64,000 nt of DNA from Sulfitobacter sabulilitoris (GTDB lineage: Bacteria > Pseudomonadota > Alphaproteobacteria > Rhodobacterales > Rhodobacteraceae): contig NZ_VANS01000003.1 of the NCBI RefSeq assembly GCF_005887615.1, forward strand, positions 186,001 through 250,000. Reading direction: 5' to 3'. Below, piece by piece: positions 15,280 through 24,369 of this stretch; position 1 is the stretch's first letter; each line of letters starts with the position of its first letter. Below the pieces are notes generated by a model, which was not told the DNA's origin, made no database searches, and saw nothing but the letters and a program-made list of their open reading frames with translations. The translations under genes and the position numbers were made by a program.

Positions 15280-16338
15280 TCAGCACCCGCCCATGGCTTC
15301 GCAGATCCTCTGCCGATAGACGGCGTTCGCCTCGCTCTCCATCGGCGATTGCCGGGCTTGCTGCGCCACCGCCGGCGGTCTGCATTCAAGCGCATATGCG
15401 GGGTCCAACCCTTGGTTGACACACTCAGATATGTCCCAGCCCGGCGGAATGTCGGTCAGTTCGACGGTTTTCCATTTCGGATGACCCGTCGTCTGAAGTC
15501 GGTCGAAATTGGTCAGGACGATATTGACCAGATCCGACACCGCCTTGCAGCTTTCGCGGTGGTAGGCGTTGCGCTGCGGCGTGTAGTCGAAGGTCATCAT
15601 CACCGCCTTGACCGCGACGAGATCGACTTTCTCTTGCTGAAACGGATAGGTCCCGGCGGGAATTTCGCTCTCGACATAGACCGCTCTCAGGGTGCTGTCC
15701 GTCAATGGCAGAAGGTGAAAGCGGCTGCTGTCGATCTCGTCGGTTTGAAACAGTTTGGTGGGGGCGCCCGCGACATAAAAGAACGCATCGATCTGACCGT
15801 CGAGAAGGGCCGCGAGCGAGGCCGTCGCGTCAATCGTCAAGCGCTCCGCGGGGCGGACCTCCGCAAGGTCGAGAACCAGCGAAGAGGTGAGGAAGGTGCC
15901 GCTGTTTTCACTGCCGATGGCGACCTTGCGGCCATTCAGGTCGTTCAGCGAGGTGATCTCGCGCCTGGCCAGCACGTGCACCTCTTCGTTGTAGAGCGGA
16001 AACGCGATGCGAACGCCGAAGATCGCGCGCGCGATTTCAGGATCGTTCTGCGAGAAGGTGCGCAGGTATTCCAGCACGTCGCTCTGGACGATACCGAACT
16101 GCGTGTTGACCCGGTTTCGCACGCCCAGAAAATTCTCGAGCGATCCCGCACTTTCGTTGATCGTATAGGTCAGGCCGCATTCGCCCGCGATTTGGCTGAT
16201 GTCGCGCCCGATCTGGATATAGGTGCCCGACGGACCACCCGTCAGCACGTTCTTTTTGAATTCCTGCGCGGTCGCCACCCCCGTCAGCAGGATCGCAGCC
16301 AGACACACGGTGGATACCCATCTGAAAAACCGTTCCAT
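15280..16338 (-). CDS. TAXI-family periplasmic solute-binding protein (orphan)
   Basis: A 352-residue protein with a signal peptide (MERFFRWVSTVCLAAILLTG to about residue 24). The mature start LTGGPSGTYIQIGRDIS is the TAXI/NMT1-like ligand-binding signature, followed by NESAGSLENFLGV, QFGIVQSDVL and KVAIGSENSGTFLTSSLVLD. There is no TRAP-type membrane component beside it, so it probably senses rather than imports. The C-terminal extension is Cys-rich and ends in MGGC. GGGGGAAG 3 bp ahead of the ATG at 16338 favours that start over the in-frame ATG at 16350. It lies 27 bp after the coiled-coil gene in the same direction. Confidence 0.88.
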   Translation of the reverse strand: MERFFRWVSTVCLAAILLTGVATAQEFKKNVLTGGPSGTYIQIGRDISQIAGECGLTYTINESAGSLENFLGVRNRVNTQFGIVQSDVLEYLRTFSQNDPEIARAIFGVRIAFPLYNEEVHVLARREITSLNDLNGRKVAIGSENSGTFLTSSLVLDLAEVRPAERLTIDATASLAALLDGQIDAFFYVAGAPTKLFQTDEIDSSRFHLLPLTDSTLRAVYVESEIPAGTYPFQQEKVDLVAVKAVMMTFDYTPQRNAYHRESCKAVSDLVNIVLTNFDRLQTTGHPKWKTVELTDIPPGWDISECVNQGLDPAYALECRPPAVAQQARQSPMESEANAVYRQRICEAMGGC

Positions 16339-16365
16339 ATCTTCCCCCATCCTAAGAAATCTGCT

Positions 16366-18402
16366 TCAGCAGCCGCCAAATTCGCGCACCAGATAGACCA
16401 GCGTTTGCCGGTTGATCCGGTCCGACACCGTACGCAGCGCATCGACCGGGCAGGCCCCGTTGCTGAGCGCCTGCGCCACCTTTTGCCGGTCGCCCGCGGG
16501 TGCATCGCGCAACACCGGGGCCGCATCGACAATGGCCAGGTACACGGCCAGATCGGTCTCGCTTGCCACGGGCGCCGTCGACGGCGCGCCGGTGCCGGGG
16601 CTCGCCTGCGCGGCGGGCGACGCCTCGGACTGATCCGCCAGTGACGGACTGTCCGACCGCAGCGCCGCGCGTTGCTCGGCAAGGATGCTCACCGCGCTTT
16701 CCAGATCGGTCTTTTGCCCGGTCAGCGCCGCAATCTGCCTGTTGATCGCGTCGCGCATGTCGGTCAGCTCACCCAGCGTCTCACGCAGCGCTTCGACCCG
16801 GGTCTGATTGTCCTCGAGCGTCGCATCCAATGCGTCGATCCTGCCGCTGGCCTCGGTTATCCGCTGCTCAAGCGCACTTTGCTCCTGGGCCTTCTCAGCG
16901 ACCGTTCGGTCCAGGGTGCGGCGCCTGTCTTCCAGGGATGCGATTTCGGTCAATAGCGATTGTTGCCGCGCCGCCAGGGCTTGTGTTTCGGATGTGAGTT
17001 CGCCCCGCCGCGATTCCTGTTCCTGCGCGGCCTGCGTGTTTCGTGCCGTCAGATCGGACTGCTCCTCTTTGGCGGCTTCGATGTCCTGTCTGATCCGGGC
17101 AAGGGCCGTTTCGGCATCCGATCGTGCCGCCTCGATCGCTGCAACGTCGGAATTCGCGCGCTCCAGCGCGGTCCGTTTGGCGGCGATCGCCTTTTCAAGC
17201 TTGTCCAGATCGTGCAACGCGGCCTGCGCCTGATCTATCTCGCCGGTCTTGGCCGCCAGTGTCTTCTCGGCCTGTGCGATTTGTTCGGACACGGCGCGCA
17301 GGCGGTCTTCGTCGGCGGCGATCTGCCGCTTCAGCGCCGCGGCGCGGGGGGCCGCCTGCGCCGTGATCTCGTCTGCCTTGCTCCCGGCCGATGCGATGAT
17401 CTCTTCAGCCTGTTGCAGGTCCGCCTGTTTTGCCGCAAGCGCTGCGTCGAGCGCGTCCGCTTTCGCCCGCCGCTCCGCGAGGGCCGCTTCCGCCTCGCGC
17501 GTGCGGGTCAGCATATCCCCCAACGCGGCCTGTCGCATGCTCAATTCGGAGGAAAGCGCCGCGATGCGTTCCTCGACCTTCAGGGTCTTCTCGGCGGCCT
17601 GTGCGATGCGGGCGGACAGGGTCTGATCCTCCTGACGCAGGCGCGCGATCTTGGTCTCGAACGTCGTGTGTGCGGCGGTAACCCGGTCCAGTTCGGCACG
17701 CCGGGCGGCCAATGCTTCCGTCGCGGTGCGGGCTACCGATTGGGCCGTGTCGCGCTCTGCCATGGCGGCATCGCGCGCGGTTTTCAGGGCGGCAAGCTCC
17801 TGTTGGACGGCCTCGACCTCGGCCTGCGCCATTGCCTTGGCCTTGTCCATCGCGGCGAGGGTCGTTCGCCTTTCGGCATCGAGCGCGTTGACGACGCCCG
17901 CTAGCTCCCGTTGGCGGGCCGCCGCCTCATCGATCGCCTGTTGCAGATCGGCGAGTTCCGCGCGGCGCGCAGCCAGCGTCGTCTCGGTCTGCGCGATCTT
18001 CGCCTTCAGATCGTCGAGAAGTTCCGACGCCTCGACCGGTGCCTGCCGCTCGGCGGTAATCTTGTCGCGCAAGGTCTGCAACTCCGCGCTCAAAGCCTGC
18101 TTGCGGGCGGCGAGCCTGTCCACTTCGGCGCGGTCCGCCTCCTGTGCGGCGCGCAACGTCTCTGCCTCGGACCGGATGTCGTCCAACTGCGCGCCGGCAT
18201 CGTCGAGGGCGGCCTCGAGACCGGATTTCTGCGCGCGCAGTTCGTCGATTTCGTCTTCGAGCGACAGGATCACCTGGCGCAGCCCCGCGGGGTCCGACGC
18301 GGGCACGTCGGAGAGGCTTGTCTGAGCTTGCGAGGCGGTTGGTTCTGCGGAGAGTAGAGCCGTAACAATAACTAACAACGCAGATACCTTGAAAATCTGC
18401 AT
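16366..18402 (-). CDS. Large exported coiled-coil protein
   Basis: A 678-residue protein with a signal peptide (MQIFKVSALLVIVTALLSAE, cleavage near residue 27). Nearly 550 residues of continuous heptad-rich coiled coil follow, very rich in Ala, Glu, Arg and Gln (for example QVILSLEDEIDELRAQKSGL). After a short Ser/Pro/Ala-rich linker, the last 70 residues form a small domain (LAVYLAIVDAAPVLRDAP, then NGACPVDALRTVSDRINRQT) ending in EFGGC. Two Cys residues there could form a disulfide. The coiled coil may span or measure the periplasm. AAGGG precedes the start, and a 200-bp gap upstream (18403-18602) separates it from the cyclase gene. No known family was recognised. Confidence 0.8.
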   Translation of the reverse strand: MQIFKVSALLVIVTALLSAEPTASQAQTSLSDVPASDPAGLRQVILSLEDEIDELRAQKSGLEAALDDAGAQLDDIRSEAETLRAAQEADRAEVDRLAARKQALSAELQTLRDKITAERQAPVEASELLDDLKAKIAQTETTLAARRAELADLQQAIDEAAARQRELAGVVNALDAERRTTLAAMDKAKAMAQAEVEAVQQELAALKTARDAAMAERDTAQSVARTATEALAARRAELDRVTAAHTTFETKIARLRQEDQTLSARIAQAAEKTLKVEERIAALSSELSMRQAALGDMLTRTREAEAALAERRAKADALDAALAAKQADLQQAEEIIASAGSKADEITAQAAPRAAALKRQIAADEDRLRAVSEQIAQAEKTLAAKTGEIDQAQAALHDLDKLEKAIAAKRTALERANSDVAAIEAARSDAETALARIRQDIEAAKEEQSDLTARNTQAAQEQESRRGELTSETQALAARQQSLLTEIASLEDRRRTLDRTVAEKAQEQSALEQRITEASGRIDALDATLEDNQTRVEALRETLGELTDMRDAINRQIAALTGQKTDLESAVSILAEQRAALRSDSPSLADQSEASPAAQASPGTGAPSTAPVASETDLAVYLAIVDAAPVLRDAPAGDRQKVAQALSNGACPVDALRTVSDRINRQTLVYLVREFGGC

Positions 18403-18602
18403 ATCCAGTGCCCTTGGAAGGGAAAAACGTGATCGCTACATGGTTTGAATCTACCAAAATCGGCGGCTTCTGTCGAGCGGCGCGGCAAAGCGGACACCCG
18501 TGGCATCCGCCTGCCGGGCCGGTCGCGGGCGCGCGCGCAGCGGTCGTCGTCGCCCGGCGGCAAGTGCGCGCGGCTTGGGCGAAACCCTGCAACGCCTGAC
18601 CC

Positions 18603-20150
18603 TCAGACGATGAAATACGATGTGACCTTGCCGATGCCCTTGACGGTGTGTTCGCGTTCTTCCACCGTCTCGAGGTAGGTTCCCAGCGCGTCTTTCGTCG
18701 CTTTCGAGATCTGGATCTTTCCGGCGATCCCGGTGGATTCAAGCCTGCTGGCCAGATTGACGGTCTCGCCCCACACGTCATAGATCGAACGCTTTCGGCC
18801 GATCAGCCCTGCGATCACCGGACCGGAATGGACACCGATGCGAATTTGCAGTCCTTCCTTGCTGACTGCGCCGTCCGACATGGTTTTCAGGATGTCGCGG
18901 GCGAAATCCACGGCGATCCTCGCATGGTCCTCGCGCTGCGCGGGAATGCCGGACACCGCCATGTAGGCATCGCCGATGGTCTTGATCTTTTCGATGCTGT
19001 GCCGGGTGGCCAGATCGTCGAAGGCGGTAAAGATGTTCGACAATTCCCGCACCAGATCGCCCGCCTCCATCCGGGCGACCAGCGGGGTGAAATCGACGAT
19101 ATCGGCGAACACGATGGTCGCGCCGACGAACCGATCCGCGATCTGGGCCTCGCCCGCGTTCAGGCGCTGGATGATCGGGGCGGGCAGCATGGCATGCAGC
19201 AACGCATCCGCGCGGTCCTTTTCGAACTTGATCTCCTTGGTGAAGGCGCGTTCACGGGCGCGCCAGTGCGATCGTTCCAGACATGAATCGACCCGGGCGT
19301 GCAGCAGAACGGGGTCGATGGGTTTGGGCAGATAGTCATCGGCCCCGATGCTGATGCACCTCGCGATGGCGCCCGTCTCGTTCAGGCCCGACACCATGAC
19401 CACGGGAATTTCGCGCCAATCGGGGTCGGCCTTGATCCGCTCCAGAACTTCGATGCCGTTCGTGTCGGGCATCAGGATGTCTAGCAGCACAAGATCGAAC
19501 CGCTCCTCGCGCAGCGCGATGTAGGTTTCCCTTGCCGATCCGACGGCGCGCACGCTGCGGCCCCTGCGCTCCAGCAGGCGGGTCAGGATATCGCGGTTCG
19601 CCGGCTCGTCGTCGATGACGAGGATATGGCCCGTCAGATGCTGCCGGCCCGTATCGGAAATCGACAGGCTTTTCTCCAGACCGGCGGCGATCTGCTCCTC
19701 CTCGCCAAGGCTCAGGGCATCGTCGGTGCCCGCCTCGGGGTCGAACACCGCGTCGATCTGCACGGGCAGGCGGCGTGCCTCGTTCACCATCGCCCTGATG
19801 TCGCTGAGCGCCGAGGCGGGCAGGGCCCTCTCGAAATCCTCGAGCACCATTTCGCTATAGCCCAGGATCGCATTGATCGGCGACCGCAGTTCGTGGCGCA
19901 GCCTGGCCTGCGAGGCCTCGTCGGTGGCAATATCGTTCGACCGTGCGCTGAGCGATTGCACCATCTCGACCAGCCGGGCCGCCGCCAGTCCGATCCTGTC
20001 GAGATCGGCCAGGGCCTCTGCCGGGCCGACGCGGCGCACCTCTTCGATCAGCAGGGCGTGATAGCCTGAAATCGCCTCTGACGGTCCCATCAGCTTTTGG
20101 GAAATCCGTGTGGCGAGTGCCAGCTTATCTCTGTGTCGCTGCGGTGCCAT
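18603..20150 (-). CDS. Receiver-class III adenylate cyclase with H-box region
   Basis: A 515-residue cytoplasmic signalling enzyme. Residues 75-130 contain a HisKA-like phospho-acceptor helix (RLRHELRSPINAILGYSEM, His86) but no ATPase domain follows. A receiver domain (about 174-295) has ILVIDDEP and the phospho-acceptor Asp in LVLLDILMP. The class III cyclase domain (about 325-515) has the metal ligands in IVFADIVDFTP and TIGDAY, the VNLASR catalytic pair, and Lys (IKTIGDAY) plus Asp (YDVWGE) at the purine-selective positions, predicting ATP rather than GTP as substrate. It lies 6 bp after the DivK-like gene. Phosphorylation of the receiver by the upstream hybrid kinase would be the obvious control. 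Confidence 0.92.
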   Translation of the reverse strand: MAPQRHRDKLALATRISQKLMGPSEAISGYHALLIEEVRRVGPAEALADLDRIGLAAARLVEMVQSLSARSNDIATDEASQARLRHELRSPINAILGYSEMVLEDFERALPASALSDIRAMVNEARRLPVQIDAVFDPEAGTDDALSLGEEEQIAAGLEKSLSISDTGRQHLTGHILVIDDEPANRDILTRLLERRGRSVRAVGSARETYIALREERFDLVLLDILMPDTNGIEVLERIKADPDWREIPVVMVSGLNETGAIARCISIGADDYLPKPIDPVLLHARVDSCLERSHWRARERAFTKEIKFEKDRADALLHAMLPAPIIQRLNAGEAQIADRFVGATIVFADIVDFTPLVARMEAGDLVRELSNIFTAFDDLATRHSIEKIKTIGDAYMAVSGIPAQREDHARIAVDFARDILKTMSDGAVSKEGLQIRIGVHSGPVIAGLIGRKRSIYDVWGETVNLASRLESTGIAGKIQISKATKDALGTYLETVEEREHTVKGIGKVTSYFIV

Positions 20151-20156
20151 GCATCC

Positions 20157-20522
20157 CTATCTGCCCAGCAGCCTGGTCATGATCTCCAGCAGGCCGGGCA
20201 ATTCGATCGGTTTGGTGTAGAAATCGTCGCATCCGGCGGCCAAGGCCTTTTCGCGGTCGCTTGCCATCGCATGCGCGGTCAGCGCGACCACGGGAATGCC
20301 GCCGGTGTCCTCATGCGCCTTGATCTGGCGCGTGGCCTCCCATCCATCCATCACCGGCAGGCTCATATCCATCAGGATCAGGTCGGGCCTGATCGCGACG
20401 GCCTGTTCGAATCCCGCCTGGCCATCGCGCGCGACCGCGATTTCATAGCCTTTCCGCTTGAGCCGGCGCGACAGCATGTCGAGGTTCATGTCGTTGTCTT
20501 CCACGATCAGGATCGTTGCCAT
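20157..20522 (-). CDS. DivK-like single-domain response regulator
   Basis: A 121-residue receiver with no output domain. All phospho-switch residues are present: the acidic pair in ILIVEDNDMN, Asp in LILMDMSLPVMDG, Thr/Ser in VVALTAHAM, and Lys in FYTKPIE. The start at 20522 gives a complete receiver and follows the hybrid-kinase stop by 20 bp. Such proteins shuttle phosphoryl groups in relays or act by binding partners, as DivK does. Here it sits between the hybrid kinase and the cyclase and may connect them. Confidence 0.92.
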   Translation of the reverse strand: MATILIVEDNDMNLDMLSRRLKRKGYEIAVARDGQAGFEQAVAIRPDLILMDMSLPVMDGWEATRQIKAHEDTGGIPVVALTAHAMASDREKALAAGCDDFYTKPIELPGLLEIMTRLLGR

Positions 20523-20542
20523 TCCGAAGTGTCCAATCTGTG

Positions 20543-23245
20543 TTAGGTCGCGTGCTGAATGTGCCGCTTGAGCGCGTCGAGCAGATCGCTGCGACCGGTT
20601 TCCCCCTTGCTGATCACCTCGCCGGCATGGGTCTTGAGCCATCCCATTTCCTCGCGCGTGAGGTCCTTGGACGTGAGGACGATCACCGGTAGATCCACCA
20701 GATCGTCCATCGCACGCACCGCCTTGAGGACATCGAAGCCATCGACATTTGGCATCATGATATCGAGCAGCATCAGGGTGGGCCGGTTCGTCCTGAGCAG
20801 GGCCAGCGCGCGTTTGCCGTCGGCGGCTTCGCTCACGCTCCACCCCTCGCGCGTCAGGATCCGTCGCAGCAGGTTCCGCGTGGCGGCGTCGTCATCTACG
20901 ATCAGGACGTTCTTGTCGCGCGACCCGGCAACGCTTTCGAGTGTCCGGATCAGGGTCTCCGGCTCAACCGGTTTGGTCAGATGTTCGACCGCGCCAAAGG
21001 CCAGCCCCATGTCGCGATCGGCCAGAATCGTGGCAAGGATCACGGGCGTTTCGCACAGCACCGGGTCGGATTTTATTTCCCTGAGCACGGACCAGCCATC
21101 CCGCTCGGGCATGATGATGTCGAGCAGGATCGCATCGGGCGCATGGTCACGCGCCATCCTGAGGCCGGTCGCGGCGTTTTCGGCCATAAGGACGTCGTAG
21201 CCGCCGCTGCGCACAATGCGGGCCAGTTCCGCGCGCGACGCGGCCTCGTCATCCACGATCAGGATCCGCCCGAGCCCCGAACCGCCGGGTGCCGCGTCCT
21301 GCGCGCGTGCGGCGGCGTCCCGCGATCCGAACGCCGCAGGAATTTCGAACGAAAAGGTCGATCCGACGCCTTGCTTGCTTTCGACCGTGATCTGACCGCC
21401 CATCATCCGGGTGAATTGCTGGGCAATCGCAAGGCCAAGCCCGGTGCCGCCGAAATTCCGTGTCGTCGATTGATCGGCCTGCACGAACGCCTGGAACAGC
21501 TTCTCGCTCTGCTTTGGCGTCATCCCGATGCCGTTGTCGCGCACCGCGAAACTGAAACAATCGGTCTGCGCCCGGCGCACCCGTGACACGCTCAGTTCGA
21601 TCCTGCCGTTCGTCGTGAACTTGGCCGCGTTGGACAAGAGGTTGAACAGGTTCTGCCGCAGCTTCGTCTTGTCGGTCTCGATGATGTCGTCCTTCAGGTC
21701 GATGGTCAGGACAAGTTCGTTGCCGTTCTTGGCCACCAGGGGCATGACGGTGCTGCCCACCTCCTCCAGCAACGGGCGCAGCGCGAAGGTCTCGGCGAAG
21801 ACCTCCATCTTGCCGGCTTCGATCTTCGACAGGTCCAGCACGTCGTTGATCAAGGTCAGCAGGTGCCGGCCCGAACTCATGATCTTTTCAAGATCTTCCG
21901 TAGCGTTTTCCAATCCCATGTCCTGCGCGTCTTCGGACAGCATTTCGCTGTAGCCGATGATGGCATTCAGCGGGGTGCGCAATTCGTGGCTCATCGAGGC
22001 GAGGAACTGGCTCTTGGCGGAACTGGCCGCGATGGCCTGTTCATTGGCGGCCTCCAGTTGCGACTGCTTTTCCTTCAGGTCGGAAATGTCGCTGTAGACG
22101 CCGACGGTGCCGCCATCGGGCGTCTTGCGCTTTGACACCTGTATCCACGCGCCGCCGATCCGCACCTCCTGCCGGCTTCCGTCCAGAACCCTGTGGCGAT
22201 CCATCTTGTCGCGGATCCACGCCTCACCGTCCATGCCTTGGGTGTCCACCACCCCTCGGGCCACCTGAAGTTCGAGGATCTGCCGGAACCCGGTACCGGG
22301 TTCGAGGATGTCGGCGACATGGGAAAAGATGTGGCGAAACCGCTCGTTGACCAGCACCAGCCGGTCTTGGGCATCGAACAGCGCAAAGCCGTCGGGGATC
22401 GTTTCGATCGCGGTCAGGATGGTGTTGCGCTGCGCGCGGGCTTCCTCCTCCAGAACCCGCCGCTCCTCCTGGCTGTCGCGCAGCGCCCGCAGCGCCTGCG
22501 ACATCCGGCCCAGTTCATCCCGGCCTTCGGGCGGCAGATCGACATCGCGATTGCCCCGGATCAGGCCGGTGATCGCGGTGTTGATCGCATGCATCGGCAC
22601 AACGATCGACCGCAGCGCCCGCCAGGTCAGCAGCGCGCCCGCGATGACGATGACGGCGCAGGCGGCGATGGCGCGGTTCAGCGCCGACCGCGCGGCCTCG
22701 GTCGCCTCTTTGCTGGTCTGGTCCGCCCGGCTCGACAGATCCGCGACAAGGCGCGTCAGCGTCTCGTCCACCGCGTCGCTGGCCGACCGCGCCTGCGCCA
22801 GCCGCGTGTTGCCCAGCACCCTGTTGCCGTCGGTATAGGCATCCGCCGCCTTCAGCGCGGTGGTATAGTAGGCCTCGGTCTGGTCGCGGACGGTCGCGGC
22901 CGCCTCGGGCGCGAAGTCCTCCAGCGCCTCGAGGCTCCGGTCCAACTTGGCCCTCGCCTCGTTGGCGCGCCGCTCCGACAGGGTTAGCAAACTGACCGAC
23001 AGATCCGTCATCCAATAGCGCATTTCGCCAAAGTGGCGATCGGCGGCGCCCGCGATCTCGAGCCTGTGGAACCCTTCGTTGGCGCCCTGGATCCGGCTTT
23101 GGTTGCGGATCAGATCATAGGCCATCACCATCGTGCTTGCGACCAGCGTCAACAGCAGCGCCGCCGACAGCGACCCGATGCGCACCGGGATCGTGTTCTC
23201 CGACAGCCATCGCCAGCGCGTCTTGACGTCGGCCTGATCGGTCAT
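20543..23245 (-). CDS. Hybrid sensor histidine kinase with two receiver domains
   Basis: A 900-residue membrane kinase. In order: TM1 (about 22-43), a helical periplasmic sensor region (44-190) of four-helix type, TM2 (191-209), HAMP, a PAS-like domain (about 275-390, with IPDGFALFDAQDRLVLVNER), and the phospho-acceptor box (ASMSHELRTPLNAIIGYSEM, His420). The ATPase domain shows LFNLLSNAAKFT, DNGIGM and GTGLGLAI. Two receivers follow (ILIVDDEAAS with LLDIIMPERDG, and VLIVDDDAAT with LLDIMMPNVDG). The start at 23245 overlaps the stop of the c-haem gene (ATGA), tying the kinase to that protein as its likely input. Confidence 0.95.
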   Translation of the reverse strand: MTDQADVKTRWRWLSENTIPVRIGSLSAALLLTLVASTMVMAYDLIRNQSRIQGANEGFHRLEIAGAADRHFGEMRYWMTDLSVSLLTLSERRANEARAKLDRSLEALEDFAPEAAATVRDQTEAYYTTALKAADAYTDGNRVLGNTRLAQARSASDAVDETLTRLVADLSSRADQTSKEATEAARSALNRAIAACAVIVIAGALLTWRALRSIVVPMHAINTAITGLIRGNRDVDLPPEGRDELGRMSQALRALRDSQEERRVLEEEARAQRNTILTAIETIPDGFALFDAQDRLVLVNERFRHIFSHVADILEPGTGFRQILELQVARGVVDTQGMDGEAWIRDKMDRHRVLDGSRQEVRIGGAWIQVSKRKTPDGGTVGVYSDISDLKEKQSQLEAANEQAIAASSAKSQFLASMSHELRTPLNAIIGYSEMLSEDAQDMGLENATEDLEKIMSSGRHLLTLINDVLDLSKIEAGKMEVFAETFALRPLLEEVGSTVMPLVAKNGNELVLTIDLKDDIIETDKTKLRQNLFNLLSNAAKFTTNGRIELSVSRVRRAQTDCFSFAVRDNGIGMTPKQSEKLFQAFVQADQSTTRNFGGTGLGLAIAQQFTRMMGGQITVESKQGVGSTFSFEIPAAFGSRDAAARAQDAAPGGSGLGRILIVDDEAASRAELARIVRSGGYDVLMAENAATGLRMARDHAPDAILLDIIMPERDGWSVLREIKSDPVLCETPVILATILADRDMGLAFGAVEHLTKPVEPETLIRTLESVAGSRDKNVLIVDDDAATRNLLRRILTREGWSVSEAADGKRALALLRTNRPTLMLLDIMMPNVDGFDVLKAVRAMDDLVDLPVIVLTSKDLTREEMGWLKTHAGEVISKGETGRSDLLDALKRHIQHAT

Positions 23246-23991
23246 TTGTACAAGGTGATGCTGATGGCCCCGGCAAGTTCTCCCAGGCGTCCGCCTTCCT
23301 TTGGAAAGCCGGTGACGTCGGTTTCCCCGGCGGGCGACCCGTGACAGACAAGACAGGATTGGGAATAATATTCGGGGATGAGCATTCGGAACGCCGGTTG
23401 CCCCGACACGGTCGTTTCCTCGAAAAAGGCGTCGCCTACCGGCCAGCCGGGTGTCTTGAACTTGTCCTCGATCACCCCGTTCTCCCAATCGTCGGGACGC
23501 GCCTTGCGGTTGCGCACAAGCGCCTTCGGGGCCGTGACTTTGACCACCGCCTCGGTCGCCATGTCGGCGGCGAATTTCTCGTTCACCAGGCGCGCGAACA
23601 CCGCCGGGATGAACCCCTTGAATTCCAGACCTTCGGCGTTGATGATTTCCTGGTTCTCCTCGATGACCTCGATCATCGCGTTCAATTGCGTCTCGATCAG
23701 CCTGCGGGTCTCGGGGTCCGATGCTTCCTCCAGCGGCGGCTCGCCGTTCTTCTGGACGTAGGTGGCGATCACCTGGCGATAGAATTCCTCGCCGGTCAGG
23801 CCCTTGTCGCCGATCCCCGCGTTGTTGATCAGCGACTGATTGTTGGACACAACATTGCGCCCCGCGCGCAAGACGGCGGCCAGACGATTGCCCGTCTCGA
23901 CATCCTGCGCGCTTTGCGCATGCCCCGGATCGGGACTGCCGAACCACAGCGCGGCAAGAATGACGGGCAAGACACCCCCAAAGACCTTCAT
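23242..23991 (-). CDS. DUF3365 (Tll0287-like) exported c-type haem protein
   Basis: A 249-residue periplasmic protein with a signal peptide (MKVFGGVLPVILAALWFGSP, cleavage near residue 26). The body matches the Tll0287-like/DUF3365 fold (helices around NAEGLEFKGFIPAVFARLVN and KVTAPKALVRNRKARPDDWE). A single CLVCHG motif near residue 217 attaches one c-type haem. Tll0287-like domains are found as haem or redox sensors fused to, or beside, signalling proteins. The gene is the first of the leftward operon and its stop overlaps the hybrid kinase start, so a redox, oxygen or nitric-oxide type input to that kinase is a reasonable inference. The start is supported by a G-rich ribosome site (CAGGGGG). 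Confidence 0.88.
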   Translation of the reverse strand: MKVFGGVLPVILAALWFGSPDPGHAQSAQDVETGNRLAAVLRAGRNVVSNNQSLINNAGIGDKGLTGEEFYRQVIATYVQKNGEPPLEEASDPETRRLIETQLNAMIEVIEENQEIINAEGLEFKGFIPAVFARLVNEKFAADMATEAVVKVTAPKALVRNRKARPDDWENGVIEDKFKTPGWPVGDAFFEETTVSGQPAFRMLIPEYYSQSCLVCHGSPAGETDVTGFPKEGGRLGELAGAISITLYK

Positions 23992-24369
23992 GGCAAATAC
24001 CCCCTGCGACAAATCTTCAAATAAAAATGGATGCGCAAGGATAGCAAAATGAGGGCGATCTGTCTGGATCAATCGAAGACTGGCACGACAGCCGCGCAAG
24101 ACTTTGCAGACCTTGGGAAAAACACGTGACGGCGGGCGGCGTGCCGGGGGCCACGGACCCGCATTGCGCGCAAAACCCATGCCATTCGCGCGCCCACGCG
24201 CGCCCGGATCGGCCTGACCGCGCGATCACAAAGTTGTGGGGCCCGTCGCGCCCCGCGTCACTTGCCCAAGGACCGCACCCGGATAGATATTGATATGGAC
24301 TGTGCAGCTAGGGCCGGGATCGGCCCCAGGTGCAAGATGGTTTCAACAGTTCACACAGGAGAGACCGAC
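23992..24369. other. Divergent intergenic region, 378 bp
   Basis: This separates the leftward signalling operon from the rightward dioxygenase-fold gene and must carry both promoters. The 40 bp next to the haem-protein gene are AT-rich. No clear hexamer pair, palindrome or FNR-type site was identified, and no small gene was seen. Confidence 0.45.

Noticed and set aside
18513-18558. GCCGGGC/GCCCGGC inverted repeat between cyclase and coiled-coil genes
   Set aside because: The loop of about 32 nt and lack of a T-run make it indistinguishable from chance in this GC-rich sequence.
23246-23947. N-terminal extension of the hybrid kinase frame (up to 1134 codons)
   Set aside because: The extra sequence overlaps the c-haem protein gene in another frame; the kinase ATG overlapping that gene's stop and followed by TM1 is the sensible start.
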